From positions 186,001 to 250,000 of the forward strand of contig NZ_JAGHRA010000003.1 of assembly GCF_017744015.1 (NCBI RefSeq): a stretch of DNA of 64,000 nt, in the 5' to 3' direction. A program made the translations under genes and the position numbers. Position 1 is the stretch's first letter. The number at the start of each line of letters is the position of its first letter. Of this stretch, positions 8,196 through 17,096 are shown one piece after another. The notes under the pieces were generated by a model. That model saw only the letters and a program-made list of their open reading frames with translations, ran no database searches and was not told the DNA's origin. Origin of the DNA: Paracoccus sp. R12_2. GTDB taxonomy: Bacteria; Pseudomonadota; Alphaproteobacteria; Rhodobacterales; Rhodobacteraceae.

Positions 8196-9527
8196 GTGGC
8201 AAAGGTGGATTTGACGGATCACATGATCAGAAGGCTGGTTGTCGAGACCAGGACGGACTACCCGGACGCCAAGGCCCCGGGGCTGTCCCTGCGCGTCACA
8301 CCGGCAGGCGCGAAGACCTGGGCCGTCCGTGGGACCTCAGCGGACGGAGCGAAGCAACGGTTGACGATCGGCACTTACCCCGACATGTCGCTTCGAGATG
8401 CGCGCGTCCGGGCGGCGTCGGTCCTGGCGGAGATCCGAGGTGCATCGGGAAATCTTAATGCCGCGAAGCGCGAGGCGGCGACCGCGCGGTCGGGAGACCC
8501 GACATTGGGCGAGTTGATCGCGGAATACGAAGCTGGCCCCGGTGTTAGCAAAGCGACCTGGGCCAGGACAAAACGCGATTTCGATTCCGAAGCCAGAAAG
8601 CGCATCAAAGCCGTCTTCGCGGGTCTCCTTGATCGACGAGTGACCGACATTCCTGATGACGATTTCGCCGATGCGATGATGACGTATGCCCCGAAATCGG
8701 GGGCGGAAAAGGCAAATGGCCAGGTTTCGAAAGCCCGGGCCTACTTGATGCCGGTCCTTGACTGGTCGGCGGGCCGCGGAAAGTTCCGGGTGGCCGGAAA
8801 GCGTAGACGACCGGTGTTGGACGTGGCTGATATAAGGGACACCCTCGACCCGGCATCGGATGATGAAGAGATTACGGGCACGCGCGACCGGGCGCTGCGC
8901 GTCGATGAGCTCAAGAGGATCTGGCCTCTGCTCGTCTACCCCGCTCCCGCGGAGCTCGAGATGAAGGCGCATCCGGATCTCGACATCCGGCCGCTCGCCG
9001 TCCGGTTCATCCTGTTAACTGGAGCCCGGTTGGCGGAGGTCTGCGCGACTCGCTGGCGGCACATTGACCGCGATGCGAAGACCTGGTTCAAGCCGAGGGT
9101 CAAGTCTGTGCGCGGCGGACTCCGGACGCAGCTGCTGCCCATCCCGGACGCGGTCATCCAGCTGCTCGATGAGATCCCAGATCATCTGGGGCAGGATCCA
9201 GATGATCTCGTCTTTCCAAGCTTGGCGGGGACCGAGTTGGGCAACTGGTCACGGATCACCAGCGCCATCATGAAAGCCTCAAGGACGGCAGACTGGCATC
9301 GGCACGACCTGCGCCGGACCGCCGCGACAATCATGCGCGCGGCCGGAGTTGAGCTGTCCACAATTGACCGGATTCTGGCGCATCAAACGGACCACCGCCG
9401 CGAGGAATCGAGTCGCGCGATCGATGCCTACCTTGCAGACATCGACCTGTCCGGCATCGCCGAGGATCCGCAGCGCAAGGCGCTGGAGCGTCTTGCCGAC
9501 ATCTACGATCGGATCAGCCGGAGCTGA
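8196..9527 (+). CDS. Tyrosine integrase of the island (P4-like)
   Basis: 443 residues from a GTG at 8196 with AGGGG upstream. The N-terminal arm-binding domain is of the DUF4102 type (GLSLRVTPAGAKTWAVRG, LTIGTYPDMSLRDAR). The catalytic domain shows the Arg box (LLTGARLAEVCATRW), HDLRRT, ILAHQ and the tyrosine in AIDAYL, so all active-site residues are present. It should catalyse integration and excision between the tRNA-Phe repeats. It lies immediately inside attL, the usual place for this family. No excisionase gene was recognised in the island. Confidence 0.92.
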   Translation: MAKVDLTDHMIRRLVVETRTDYPDAKAPGLSLRVTPAGAKTWAVRGTSADGAKQRLTIGTYPDMSLRDARVRAASVLAEIRGASGNLNAAKREAATARSGDPTLGELIAEYEAGPGVSKATWARTKRDFDSEARKRIKAVFAGLLDRRVTDIPDDDFADAMMTYAPKSGAEKANGQVSKARAYLMPVLDWSAGRGKFRVAGKRRRPVLDVADIRDTLDPASDDEEITGTRDRALRVDELKRIWPLLVYPAPAELEMKAHPDLDIRPLAVRFILLTGARLAEVCATRWRHIDRDAKTWFKPRVKSVRGGLRTQLLPIPDAVIQLLDEIPDHLGQDPDDLVFPSLAGTELGNWSRITSAIMKASRTADWHRHDLRRTAATIMRAAGVELSTIDRILAHQTDHRREESSRAIDAYLADIDLSGIAEDPQRKALERLADIYDRISRS

Positions 9528-9541
9528 CCGGTTGATCCTGG

Positions 9542-10024
9542 TCAGTCTGCGTTGGCGATGGCCTGTCGGACCATCTCCGGGGTCACGTGCAGCAGAACGA
9601 TCTCGTGCTCCGCCCGGTCATCGCAGCAGAGCGCGACATCCTCGGGCCGCACGGTAATCTCGTAGACGTAGGGGTCATCGTGCCTGACGCCCCGGTGCCC
9701 CTGCGCGAAGCCCTCCGCGACCCGCCTGTCCGTGGTCCACGCCAGGCCGAAGGCATCACAGGCGTCCTGGCCACGAAAAATCCGGATTTTCTCAGGAAGG
9801 TGCTCGATGAAGCCGGTCGGGCGGCTGGAACGGAATCTACGGAAAAACTGGGCGAAGCGGACGTGATCGATGGCGTCGAAGCCGCTCCATTCCTTCACTA
9901 AGGCGGACCAGAAGGCGGATCCGGCGGCTTTCGTGCGCGGCAGGGATTCTGCCCAGGCGGCGAAGGCGGTCGGGCGTTCGGCACTGCTGTAGTGCCGGAG
10001 GAAGTCGGGAAGATCGGGCAGCAT
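9542..10024 (-). CDS. Putative ADP-ribosyltransferase-fold protein
   Basis: 160 residues from the ATG at 10024. The middle and C-terminal part carries a pattern like small ADP-ribosyltransferases: an Arg (RIFRGQD), then GLAWTTDRRVAEGFA resembling the S/T motif, then YVYEITV and the EHE in RAEHEIVLLHV resembling the ExE motif. If real, this gives an R-[ST]-E triad. No signal peptide or membrane helix is present, so it would act inside the cell. It lies downstream of a very acidic small protein on the same strand, which suggests a toxin/antidote-like or accessory pair, but this is inference. It could equally be an inactive fold relative. Confidence 0.5.
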   Translation of the reverse strand: MLPDLPDFLRHYSSAERPTAFAAWAESLPRTKAAGSAFWSALVKEWSGFDAIDHVRFAQFFRRFRSSRPTGFIEHLPEKIRIFRGQDACDAFGLAWTTDRRVAEGFAQGHRGVRHDDPYVYEITVRPEDVALCCDDRAEHEIVLLHVTPEMVRQAIANAD

Positions 10025-10043
10025 GTCGGATTCCAGAAAGAGA

Positions 10044-10068
10044 AAGCCCCGCCAAACTGGCGGGGCCT
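10044..10068 (-). terminator. Hairpin terminator between the acidic gene and the ART-like gene
   Basis: GCCCCGCC (10046-10053) and GGCGGGGC (10059-10066) form an 8-bp stem. On the minus strand the stem is followed by TTTCTCTTTCT. It lies 20 bases upstream of the ATG at 10024, so it would end the acidic-gene transcript and could limit read-through into the ART-like gene. Confidence 0.65.
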
Positions 10069-10077
10069 TGCAGGGGG

Positions 10078-10389
10078 TCACGCGGCTTCGTCACCTTGGT
10101 CGACTTCGCCATGGAACTCGGTCCAGTCGTCATCCCACGCGTCGGCATAGCGCTCGGCCACCTCTTCGGCCTTGCCGTCGCGGATCAACGTGAGATCGCT
10201 GGCGGCCTCTTCGCCATTCATCCAGTTCGTCATGCTGTCTTCGTAGCATTCGTAGATCGCGGCGGTCCACCACTCGAAACCATCTTCATCTTCGTGAAGC
10301 TGGATGCTGATGTGCGCGTCGTCGGCATCACCATCATAAGCGTCGGCAGCATCAACCAGAGCTTCGGCGAGAAGGGAAACAGCAGTCAT
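10078..10389 (-). CDS. Highly acidic small protein, unknown
   Basis: 103 residues. About a third are Asp or Glu, with tracts such as DAADAYDGDADDAH, and the protein ends in DQGDEAA. It is Trp-rich for its size (EWWTAA, NWMNGEE, DDDWTEF). The composition resembles DNA-mimic or antidote proteins carried by mobile elements, but no family is recognised. It precedes the ART-like gene on the same strand, separated by a terminator-like hairpin. The start at 10389 has GAAAGG upstream (AGGAAAGG on the minus strand). Confidence 0.6.
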   Translation of the reverse strand: MTAVSLLAEALVDAADAYDGDADDAHISIQLHEDEDGFEWWTAAIYECYEDSMTNWMNGEEAASDLTLIRDGKAEEVAERYADAWDDDWTEFHGEVDQGDEAA

Positions 10390-10800
10390 TGTATCAATCC
10401 TTTCCTGGGCGGCTCCAGTGCCGCTCTCGATGACTCAAAGATACCCCACCGACTCCTCCCAATCAACAACTTTAAGGTTACAAATCTATATCTATCAATG
10501 GCTTAGGAAATACTTTATCCGATGACGGTGGTGTTGGATGATCCGTGAAAACTCAATGGTCGCTGGGCATTTCGGACTTGTTCGGGGCGGGTCTGGAAAA
10601 AATAATGTGCAAACATGACGCCTCAGCCCCGGAGTAAGAAACCCCGTGAGGGGTTGGTCCGCCGGCATGGCGCCGGTGAAAGGCATATAATCGGTCTGGG
10701 AAAATCCGGGAAATTCATGGCTTTCCGCTAGATGGCGTTGACCTCCGCCGTTTCGGCGGGTCAGTTGTGCCTATTGGATTTCGAGCGAGCGAGGATGTGC
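10390..10800. other. Intergenic region upstream of the R-M genes
   Basis: About 410 bases without a convincing gene. The 10440-10510 part is AT-rich and may hold promoters for the leftward acidic gene. Hairpins lie at 10640-10655 (AACCCC-GTGA-GGGGTT) and around 10661-10676 (CCGGC...GCCGG). These could fold in the leader of the endonuclease mRNA. Short ORFs here look spurious. Confidence 0.4.
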
Positions 10801-11817
10801 ATGCCAGAATATCACATAGCGGAATGGTATGGTCGTCCTTTCGAGCGAATTACCCCACAGGAGCGAATACGCTTGGCAAATCATAGGGTCACGAAGCCCG
10901 CGATCAACAAGCAGGAAATCGAACGACTGATGGTGCTTGAGCAGCGGGAAGCCCTGGGTGCGCTGACTGCGCGCGAGGAGGCACGTCTTGACGTTCTCCG
11001 CGAGAAACTGCGCGAGACGATGCATGACCAGCTCCCGTGCCCGTTCAAGACTGGCCCGTATTCGGTTTGCACGAAGCGAAACGGGGTTTGTTCGCTGCGA
11101 CTCTACGAGGAAGATGCGGGTGCCGTTCAGCCGGTGGTTGGCAATCGCGGTAATATCCGCGCTTTGTGTCCGTTCCGTCTGCACCAGGATGGGGTTGCCT
11201 TCAGGCAGATAGGTGAACTGATCCTCGATGATCCGGACCCGCTCATGGCTGGCGAGGTCGGCTTCTTGGAGGGCGACGGCGGGCTGGACATGGATGAAGG
11301 CGAAGACGTCGGTCGCATTGACATGATCATCGTGAAGAACAACGCCCCGGTCGGCTGGCCGATGGAATGGGCAGCCGCTGAAGTTCAGGCCGTGTATTTC
11401 TCGGGCGCCGAGATGGCCATGGAAGGTCGGCACGTGATCGACAACCACGGCGACCTGGTCATGCCCGTCGGGCGGCGGAAGCCGGACTATCGCAGCAGCG
11501 GCGTCAAGAGGCTCATGCCTCAGCTTCAAACGAAGATCCCCGCGCTGCGCCGGTGGGGGAGGAAGATGGCGATCATCGTCGACCGATCATTCTACGAGAA
11601 CATGGGCGCGATGCGACCGATCGACGAGCTATCGAATGCCGACATTGCGTGGATCTTGATGGATTTCGATTGGGATCCTGCTGCTGATATGTATCGCGCC
11701 CGGGTCGGTGAAGTGGTATGCGTCACCCTAGAGAGCGCAATCGAAGGGCTTACCGGAGGCCGACCGGTGTCAAAAGCCGCCTTCGAAGACCGGATACGCG
11801 GAAAAATCTTGCCCTGA
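10801..11817 (+). CDS. NotI-family type II restriction endonuclease
   Basis: 338 residues from the ATG at 10801, preceded by AGCGAGGA. The N-terminus (EYHIAEWYGRPF) and a cysteine cluster (CPFKTGPYSVCTKRNGVCSLRLYE, with a later CPF) match the metal-binding N-terminal arrangement of NotI. Further on, WPMEWAAAEVQAVYFSGAEM corresponds to the NotI region EVESIYPV..EIQTMDF that holds catalytic acidic residues. It should be the nuclease of an R-M pair with the C5-methyltransferase 78 bases downstream on the same strand. Specificity is not readable; NotI itself cuts GCGGCCGC. An upstream in-frame ATG at 10732 is considered less likely. Confidence 0.75.
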   Translation: MPEYHIAEWYGRPFERITPQERIRLANHRVTKPAINKQEIERLMVLEQREALGALTAREEARLDVLREKLRETMHDQLPCPFKTGPYSVCTKRNGVCSLRLYEEDAGAVQPVVGNRGNIRALCPFRLHQDGVAFRQIGELILDDPDPLMAGEVGFLEGDGGLDMDEGEDVGRIDMIIVKNNAPVGWPMEWAAAEVQAVYFSGAEMAMEGRHVIDNHGDLVMPVGRRKPDYRSSGVKRLMPQLQTKIPALRRWGRKMAIIVDRSFYENMGAMRPIDELSNADIAWILMDFDWDPAADMYRARVGEVVCVTLESAIEGLTGGRPVSKAAFEDRIRGKILP

Positions 11818-11895
11818 ATCGTTGCATGATTCATGGTCTGGTGATAACGCGCGCGTTTTAAACAAAATAAGAACAAATCGGCATAGGCAGACAGA

Positions 11896-13023
11896 ATGAC
11901 CCTGACAGCAATCGATCTCTTCTGCGGCGCGGGCGGCCTGTCTGCAGGCTTGGAGATGGCTGGGTTCAAGGTGCTGGCCGGTGTTGATCTCTTCGAAGCG
12001 GCCGGGAAGACCTTCGAGAAGACGCACAAGCATGCGACCTTCATTGGCAAGCCCATCGAGGACGTAACCATCGAGGAGCTAATGGCGAAGACCAGCCTGA
12101 AGAAGGGTGAACTAACCGTCTTGGCTGGGGGCCCTCCGTGCCAAGCATATTCCGTCTACAATCACCAGCGCGGCATGCACGACGAGCGTGCTGTCCTCTT
12201 CAAGCAATACCTGCGGATCGTCGAAGGCATGCAGCCGGAATGGATCGTGATGGAAAACGTCATGGGCATCTATTCGATCGGCGGGGGCGAAGCTGTTCGG
12301 GCAATCAAGGCTGAACTGAAGAAGCTGGGCTATGATGTTGAAGAAAAGGTTCTGAAAGCCGAAGAATACGGCGTGCCGCAGGAACGACGCCGGGTCGTCT
12401 TTATCGGCAACCGCATCAAAGCGCCTATTCGTCACCCAGAGCCCACTCACGGGCCCGGTCGGGAGCCTTTCACTACGATCCGGGAGGCTATTGGCGACCT
12501 GCCTGCGCTGGAGAACGGCGAAGATGGTGGGACCGTGAAATATGCCACGGCCGCACAAGGCTCATTCCAGTCGTATGTTCGCGGCAGGCAAAGGGCGGTT
12601 GAGAACCATGGCGCTCCACGCCTTGGGTCGGTTAATGTGGAACGCCTGAAGCACATTCCGCCAGGGGGAAGCTGGCGCGATATCCCGTACGACCTACTGC
12701 CCGCGGGCATGAAGCGTGCGAAGCGGTCCGACCATACGAAGCGATATGGCAGGATGACGTGGGACGGCTTGTCCTGCACCGTCCTGACGAAATGTGACAT
12801 TCACTGGGGTGCCTACATCCACCCCGAACAGGATAGAGCCGTTTCGGTGCGTGAGGCTGCCCGCCTTCAATCATTCCCGGACTCGTTTGAGTTCCTAGGG
12901 TCGAAGACCGATCAATATGTCCAGGTCGGCAATGCGGTGCCTCCGCTCTTGGGTCGCGCGATCGGTAGGACGATCCTCGAGATCATCGACGAGCAAGCTC
13001 AGCCGAAAATCGCCGTAGCATAA
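11896..13023 (+). CDS. DNA (cytosine-5) methyltransferase
   Basis: 375 residues. All core C5-MTase motifs are visible: I (DLFCGAGGLSAGLEMAGF), IV with the catalytic Cys (GGPPCQAYS), VI (MENVMGI), VIII (QERRRVVFIG) and IX/X (EAARLQSFPDSF, QVGNAVPPLLGRAIG). It methylates cytosine C5 and, paired with the NotI-like nuclease directly upstream, should protect host DNA. It is the only intact C5-MTase in the island, so it could also serve the Druantia-like operon 18 kb away, whose type II relatives include such an enzyme. That link is speculative. Confidence 0.92.
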   Translation: MTLTAIDLFCGAGGLSAGLEMAGFKVLAGVDLFEAAGKTFEKTHKHATFIGKPIEDVTIEELMAKTSLKKGELTVLAGGPPCQAYSVYNHQRGMHDERAVLFKQYLRIVEGMQPEWIVMENVMGIYSIGGGEAVRAIKAELKKLGYDVEEKVLKAEEYGVPQERRRVVFIGNRIKAPIRHPEPTHGPGREPFTTIREAIGDLPALENGEDGGTVKYATAAQGSFQSYVRGRQRAVENHGAPRLGSVNVERLKHIPPGGSWRDIPYDLLPAGMKRAKRSDHTKRYGRMTWDGLSCTVLTKCDIHWGAYIHPEQDRAVSVREAARLQSFPDSFEFLGSKTDQYVQVGNAVPPLLGRAIGRTILEIIDEQAQPKIAVA

Positions 13024-13743
13024 CGGGAGCCTCGCTGTTTCGGTCGGGCATTGCTGTGGTTTCGGCGGTCAAGTGGCGCGGGCTCAATTTCCGGGCAATG
13101 AGAATCAGGCCCGGGTTGCGAGCGTCGATCATGACTCATGACAAGATCCGCTAATCCTGATTCGAGCTATCCTTGGTTTGGGCGAGGCCCTGCGCGGTCG
13201 GGGTTATAGGGTCGTTATGAGCGCTGCCCAGGAAGGGTGGCGCGGTGGAACAGGCAGTCAGGCGTAGCGGTCGTATGCGAGGCCGATCTTAATCTGATGC
13301 AGCTCGATGACAAAGGCGACGTCTAGGCGCGCGGCGAGGTCCCGGATCGGGCGTGTCGGCAAATTGACGATCTTGGACCTAATAGTGCAACGGCATCTTC
13401 GCCTTGGACGTTGAGCTTTGCGAACAGAAGGGCGCGCCGGTTATCCGATCAGAATAAAACCTGCGCAGGTCCGGTGCATCCTGTCCCCAGCAGGCTGCAT
13501 AATGCTATTGCATTGGGTCCGAGCCGAAAGACGCAACTTTTGTTGCTCGATTACTGCGAAATAAAATTCAAACACCTTATTATCGAGCCCAGAATAGTCT
13601 GTCGGAGGCACGGCTGCATGCCGCCTGAGCCGAGGACGAAACGCTGGGGAATGTGCGTGATTGAGAGCGGCTGGGACTGCGGGCGGTCGAAGAGCAGCTT
13701 TCCAGCGTGCATTGCCGACCGGCAGCTATGTTCTTGATTTGCG
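13024..13743. other. 720-bp gap, mostly decayed sequence
   Basis: No intact gene is seen between the methyltransferase and the helicase. It contains the degenerate minus-strand reading frame described at 13258-13440 and otherwise short, low-quality ORFs on both strands. The composition suggests eroded genes rather than a long control region. Confidence 0.5.
13258..13440 (-). pseudogene. Degenerate C-terminal gene fragment
   Basis: On the minus strand two coding-like pieces lie in adjacent frames: RRALLFAKLNVQGEDAVALLG, then IVNLPTRPIRDLAARLDVAF followed by VIELHQIKIGLAYDRYA and a stop at 13258. A frameshift near 13390 separates them, and the upstream frame is closed by stops. The family is not recognised; helical segments recall small regulators. 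Confidence 0.35.
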
Positions 13744-15738
13744 TCATCCCCACATCCCACGCAACCCTGCCGCGACGTCGACCTTTCCAAGCGCGGGTGC
13801 TGCCGTCTGCCCGACTATCGGCGGCGCCCAATGGCTTACATCGAACCGTTCCAACATCCCGCGTGTGATGAACCGCGTCCGTGCGGCAAACATGTGGCGA
13901 TCACCGCGCTTTGTCTGCTGGATGACGAAGAACCGCAGCGGCACGCCGATGGTCAGCTGGTCCTTTGCGCGGGTCATTGCGACATACAAAAGCCGCCGCT
14001 CCTCCTCGATATCCGCCGTCTGGCCGGTGCCGAGGTCCGAGGGGATGCAGCCATCCACTGCGTTGAGCAGGAACACCGCCTTCCACTCCTGACCTTTGGC
14101 GGAATGGATCGTGGACAGGATCAGGTAGTCGTCGTCCTTCAGGGGCACGCCCGCCTCGGCGCTGGTGGCATTGGGTGGATCGAGGGTGATGTCGGTCAGG
14201 AATGTCTCTCTTGACGGATAGGTCATCGCGATCTGCTCCAGTTGCAGCAGATCGGCACGGCGGAATTCGGCATCCTCGTGGATGCGGTCCAGATGCGGTT
14301 CATACCATGCGCGCAGACAACCGAGCGCCTCGGGCCAGCCGGTGGGGGCAAGGGCGGCGACCAGATCGGGCCAGCCTTCGACCTTCGGGGGCACGGTCAC
14401 TTCGGCCATCGGCATCGTGGCAATCCGGTCCAGCACCTTCGCCGCCGTGCTCGGTCCAAGGCCCGGCAGCACTTGCAGCACCCGGAACCCTGCCACGCGG
14501 TCCTTCGGGTTCTGGGCGAACCGCAGCGCCGCCAGCAGGTCCTTCACATGCGCGGTGTCGAGGAACTTCAGCCCGCCGAACTTCACGAAGGGGATATTGC
14601 GGCGGGTCAGCTCCACCTCCAACTGCCCCGAATGGCTGGAGGTGCGGAACAGCACCGCCTGCTGCTTCAGGGTCATGCCGGTTTCGCGGTTGGCCAGCAC
14701 CTGATCGGCGACGAAGCGGGCCTGATCGGTCTCGTTCGGCAGGTTCACGAGGCGGGGTTTTTCGCCCAAGGCGCGGTCGGTCCACAGATCCTTGGTGAAC
14801 CGCTCCCGCGCCTCGGCGATCACCGCGTTCGCGGCGGCCAGGATCGGCTGGGTGGAGCGGTAGTTGCGGTTCAGCGTCACCACCTGCGCGGGCGGGGCGA
14901 AGGCCGCCGGAAAGTCGAGGATGTTGCGCACCGTCGCGGCGCGGAAGGCATAGATCGACTGCGCATCATCGCCCACCACCGTAAGCCCCTGACCCGAGGG
15001 CTTCAGCGCCAGCAGGATGCGCGATTGCAGGGCGTTGGTGTCCTGATACTCGTCGATCAGCACATGATCCCACATCGCACCGACATGGGCGGCAAAGCCG
15101 GGATCGGCCATCACCTTCGCCCAGGCCAACAGTAGATCGTCGTAATCCAGCACGTTCTGCGCCTGTTTCGCGGCGGCATAGCTGCCGAACAGCCGCTTCA
15201 GCTCAGCCTCCCACATCGCGCACCACGGATAGTGATCCCGCAGCACCTCGGCCAATGGCGCGCCGGAGTTCACAGTGCGGGAATAGATCGCAAGGCAGGT
15301 GCCCTTTGCCGGAAAGCGCTTCTCGGTTTTGGAGAGCCCCGCATCGTGCCGGCACAGGTTCATCAGGTCGGCGCTGTCCTCGCGGTCGTGGATGGTGAAA
15401 TCGGGACTCAGGCCGATCTGCAGCGCCAGATCGCGCAGGATGCGCGCGCCGATGCCGTGAAACGTCCCCGCCCATGTCAGCGCCTCGGCCGCATAGCCCG
15501 CGCCCATGACGCTCTCGGTGATCCGCGAGACCCGCCGCGTCAGCTCCGCCGCCGCCCTTCGCGAAAAGGTCATCAGCAGCACCCGCCGGGGATCGGCGCC
15601 TTGCTTCAGCCGATGCGCCACCCGATGCGCCAGGGTGTTGGTCTTGCCGGACCCGGCACCGGCGATGATCAGGAGCGGTTCCGCCACATGCTCCACCGCG
15701 CGGCGCTGCTGGTCGTTCAGGTTCTGAAGATATCCCAT
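13744..15738 (-). CDS. UvrD/Rep-family superfamily 1 DNA helicase
   Basis: 664 residues. Motifs in order: Q (LNDQQRRAVEHV), Walker A (IIAGAGSGKTNTL), Ia (MTFSRRAAAEL), II (VLIDEYQDTN), III (TVVGDDAQSIYAFR), IV (LNRNYRST), V (LSTIHSAKGQEWKAVFL) and VI (EEERRLLYVAMTRAKDQL). This is an ATP-dependent 3'-5' helicase/translocase of the UvrD-PcrA type, somewhat shorter than chromosomal UvrD. A LexA box (15779-15793) lies 41 bases upstream of the start, so it is probably SOS-induced together with the neighbouring mutasome genes. A role in repair of the element or its host is inferred. Confidence 0.92.
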   Translation of the reverse strand: MGYLQNLNDQQRRAVEHVAEPLLIIAGAGSGKTNTLAHRVAHRLKQGADPRRVLLMTFSRRAAAELTRRVSRITESVMGAGYAAEALTWAGTFHGIGARILRDLALQIGLSPDFTIHDREDSADLMNLCRHDAGLSKTEKRFPAKGTCLAIYSRTVNSGAPLAEVLRDHYPWCAMWEAELKRLFGSYAAAKQAQNVLDYDDLLLAWAKVMADPGFAAHVGAMWDHVLIDEYQDTNALQSRILLALKPSGQGLTVVGDDAQSIYAFRAATVRNILDFPAAFAPPAQVVTLNRNYRSTQPILAAANAVIAEARERFTKDLWTDRALGEKPRLVNLPNETDQARFVADQVLANRETGMTLKQQAVLFRTSSHSGQLEVELTRRNIPFVKFGGLKFLDTAHVKDLLAALRFAQNPKDRVAGFRVLQVLPGLGPSTAAKVLDRIATMPMAEVTVPPKVEGWPDLVAALAPTGWPEALGCLRAWYEPHLDRIHEDAEFRRADLLQLEQIAMTYPSRETFLTDITLDPPNATSAEAGVPLKDDDYLILSTIHSAKGQEWKAVFLLNAVDGCIPSDLGTGQTADIEEERRLLYVAMTRAKDQLTIGVPLRFFVIQQTKRGDRHMFAARTRFITRGMLERFDVSHWAPPIVGQTAAPALGKVDVAAGLRGMWG

Positions 15739-15778
15739 GCCATGCCCCCCGAGTGGTCAGGAAGGATTAACGCATCTG

Positions 15779-15793
15779 GAACACAATGAGAAC
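15779..15793. promoter_or_regulatory. LexA box upstream of the UvrD-like gene
   Basis: GAAC-ACAATGA-GAAC, an exact match to the alphaproteobacterial LexA operator (GTTC-N7-GTTC read on the other strand). It lies in the leader of the helicase gene starting at 15738. Confidence 0.75.
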
Positions 15794-15853
15794 ACGGTAT
15801 GAGCTAACGGAGCCAACTTCGGTGTATAGAGCCCCGTTAACCCGTTAACATCT

Positions 15854-15953
15854 TCGAATTTTCGTAAAATTCGACGAACCCCTACATCAGAGGCATCGGA
15901 TCCGGTTGGTTGCTGTGTATTCACTGGCGAGGTGTTTCACTGTGCCGGATCCG
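15854..15953. other. Inverted repeats between helicase and downstream SOS genes
   Basis: TCGAATTTT (15854-15862) and AAAATTCGA (15866-15874) form a perfect palindrome with a 3-base centre. CGGATCCGG (15897-15905) and CCGGATCCG (15945-15953) form a second inverted pair. Directly after the 3' end of the leftward gene at 15964, the second pair could act as a transcript-ending structure, although it lacks a clear T-run. Confidence 0.4.
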
Positions 15954-15963
15954 TTAATCCCCC

Positions 15964-16296
15964 TCAGCTGTCGTCGCGCGCCTCAACGGTGAGGCCGTCA
16001 TACCACGCGGCATAGCCGGTGTTCCTGACCATCTTGCGGTTCAGATCGGGCGCGCCGTCCGTCCACCATACCGCCCCCCGCTCACCGAGGGCGTGCTTTG
16101 CCGCGTCCACTGCGCGATGCGCTGCGTCCTCGGCATCCCTGTCCGACTTTGACCTCGCCGCCTTCACTGCACGGCGGGCATTCATCAAATCCTGCACCAG
16201 CCGCTGCCGTTCCTCCTCGGTCAGGTTCGGGTCCGTCGTCCGCCACAGTCGCCCGCGCACGACGATGTAGCGGCCGTCCGGCGTGCGCAGCGGCAT
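15964..16296 (-). CDS. Conserved small hypothetical protein linked to SRAP
   Basis: 110 residues from the ATG at 16296, overlapping the SRAP stop (TGATG), so it is translationally coupled. An alternative GTG at 16299 exists. The sequence has GRYIVVRGRLWRTTDPNLT at the N-terminus, then a charged helical stretch (EEERQRLVQDLMNARRAVKAA) and WWTDGAPDLNRKMVRNTGYAAW. It is recognisable as a family that travels with SRAP and imuABC genes in alphaproteobacteria, but has no known function. Confidence 0.7.
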   Translation of the reverse strand: MPLRTPDGRYIVVRGRLWRTTDPNLTEEERQRLVQDLMNARRAVKAARSKSDRDAEDAAHRAVDAAKHALGERGAVWWTDGAPDLNRKMVRNTGYAAWYDGLTVEARDDS

Positions 16297-16943
16297 CACT
16301 CCACCTCGATCAGCACGTCATCGTCCAAAGGACGCTGCAGACGGCGCGCCTCGGACCAATCCGCCGTCAGCCAGATCTCGATCTCCGATTGCTGCGTCAG
16401 GATTACCGGCATGGCTTTGGGATGCACCCGACCAACCACAGCGTTGGACTCGCAGGACAGGAAGGCGAAGAGTTCGTGATCGCCGGTGCGTGGTGTGCGC
16501 ATCGATCCGCGCGTGCCCTGCCACGGTGTCCAGATCCCGGCGAAGAAGAACAGGGGCCGCGTCTCGGCCAGCGCGAACCAGTGCAGCGGCTTGCGCTTCG
16601 TCACCGGATCAGGCCGCGCCCCGTATTCAGAGAAGGCTGTCGCCGGCACGATGCAGCGATGGCCGACCCCGAGCCAGGGCCGCCAGTGCGGGCTGGCGGT
16701 GTTGCGGATGTTCGTCACACCGGTATCGGGCGCGTCTGGGGCTTTCAGGAATTGCCGCGGCGTCGGCATGCCCCAGGTCAGGGATGCCAGCTCGCGACCT
16801 CCTTGGGTATTGCGGATCACGGGTGCCGGCCGGTCCGGATAGACATCCAGAGATGGTTCGAGGTTGCCGAGGCTGTCGGACATCACCTCGACGATGTCGC
16901 GGATCGCTTGCTGGTTCGACGTCAGATTATACAAGTTGCACAT
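16296..16943 (-). CDS. SOS-response-associated peptidase (SRAP, YedK/HMCES family)
   Basis: 215 residues from the ATG at 16943, preceded by GGAGGAG. This start exposes the catalytic Cys2 (MCNLYNLTS) after Met removal, as the family requires. Further motifs are RCIVPATAFSEYG with the active-site Glu, and VVGRVHPKAMPVIL with the His. SRAP proteins form a covalent thiazolidine link to abasic sites in single-stranded DNA and shield them from error-prone processing. Divergent from imuA-imuB-dnaE2, it probably shares the LexA-controlled intergenic region. Confidence 0.92.
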   Translation of the reverse strand: MCNLYNLTSNQQAIRDIVEVMSDSLGNLEPSLDVYPDRPAPVIRNTQGGRELASLTWGMPTPRQFLKAPDAPDTGVTNIRNTASPHWRPWLGVGHRCIVPATAFSEYGARPDPVTKRKPLHWFALAETRPLFFFAGIWTPWQGTRGSMRTPRTGDHELFAFLSCESNAVVGRVHPKAMPVILTQQSEIEIWLTADWSEARRLQRPLDDDVLIEVE

Positions 16944-17039
16944 GAGCTTGGCTCCTCCGTCCGCGTTCATCCCGAACATATGGCTTGCGTCACGCCGATC
17001 ACAAATGGGGTGCGAGCGATTGACTCATCGCCCGAATAA

Positions 17040-17054
17040 GAACAAAGAATGAAC
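17040..17054. promoter_or_regulatory. LexA box in the SRAP/imuA divergent region
   Basis: GAAC-AAAGAAT-GAAC, an exact alphaproteobacterial LexA site, 43 bases upstream of the imuA start and 97 bases upstream of the SRAP start. It can control both divergent transcripts. Confidence 0.8.
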
Positions 17055-17096
17055 ATATGGCATTGAGTCCCGTCCGAACAGGAGCCCGACACTGCC

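Noticed and set aside
11896..13023. Assigning this methyltransferase as DruM of the Druantia-like operon
   Set aside because: It is directly beside and co-directional with a NotI-like nuclease, which is the simpler partner. The link is kept only as a possibility.
13411..13737. 108-codon plus-strand ORF in the gap after the methyltransferase
   Set aside because: No recognisable family, poor start context and low-complexity composition. The minus strand holds coding-like fragments instead.
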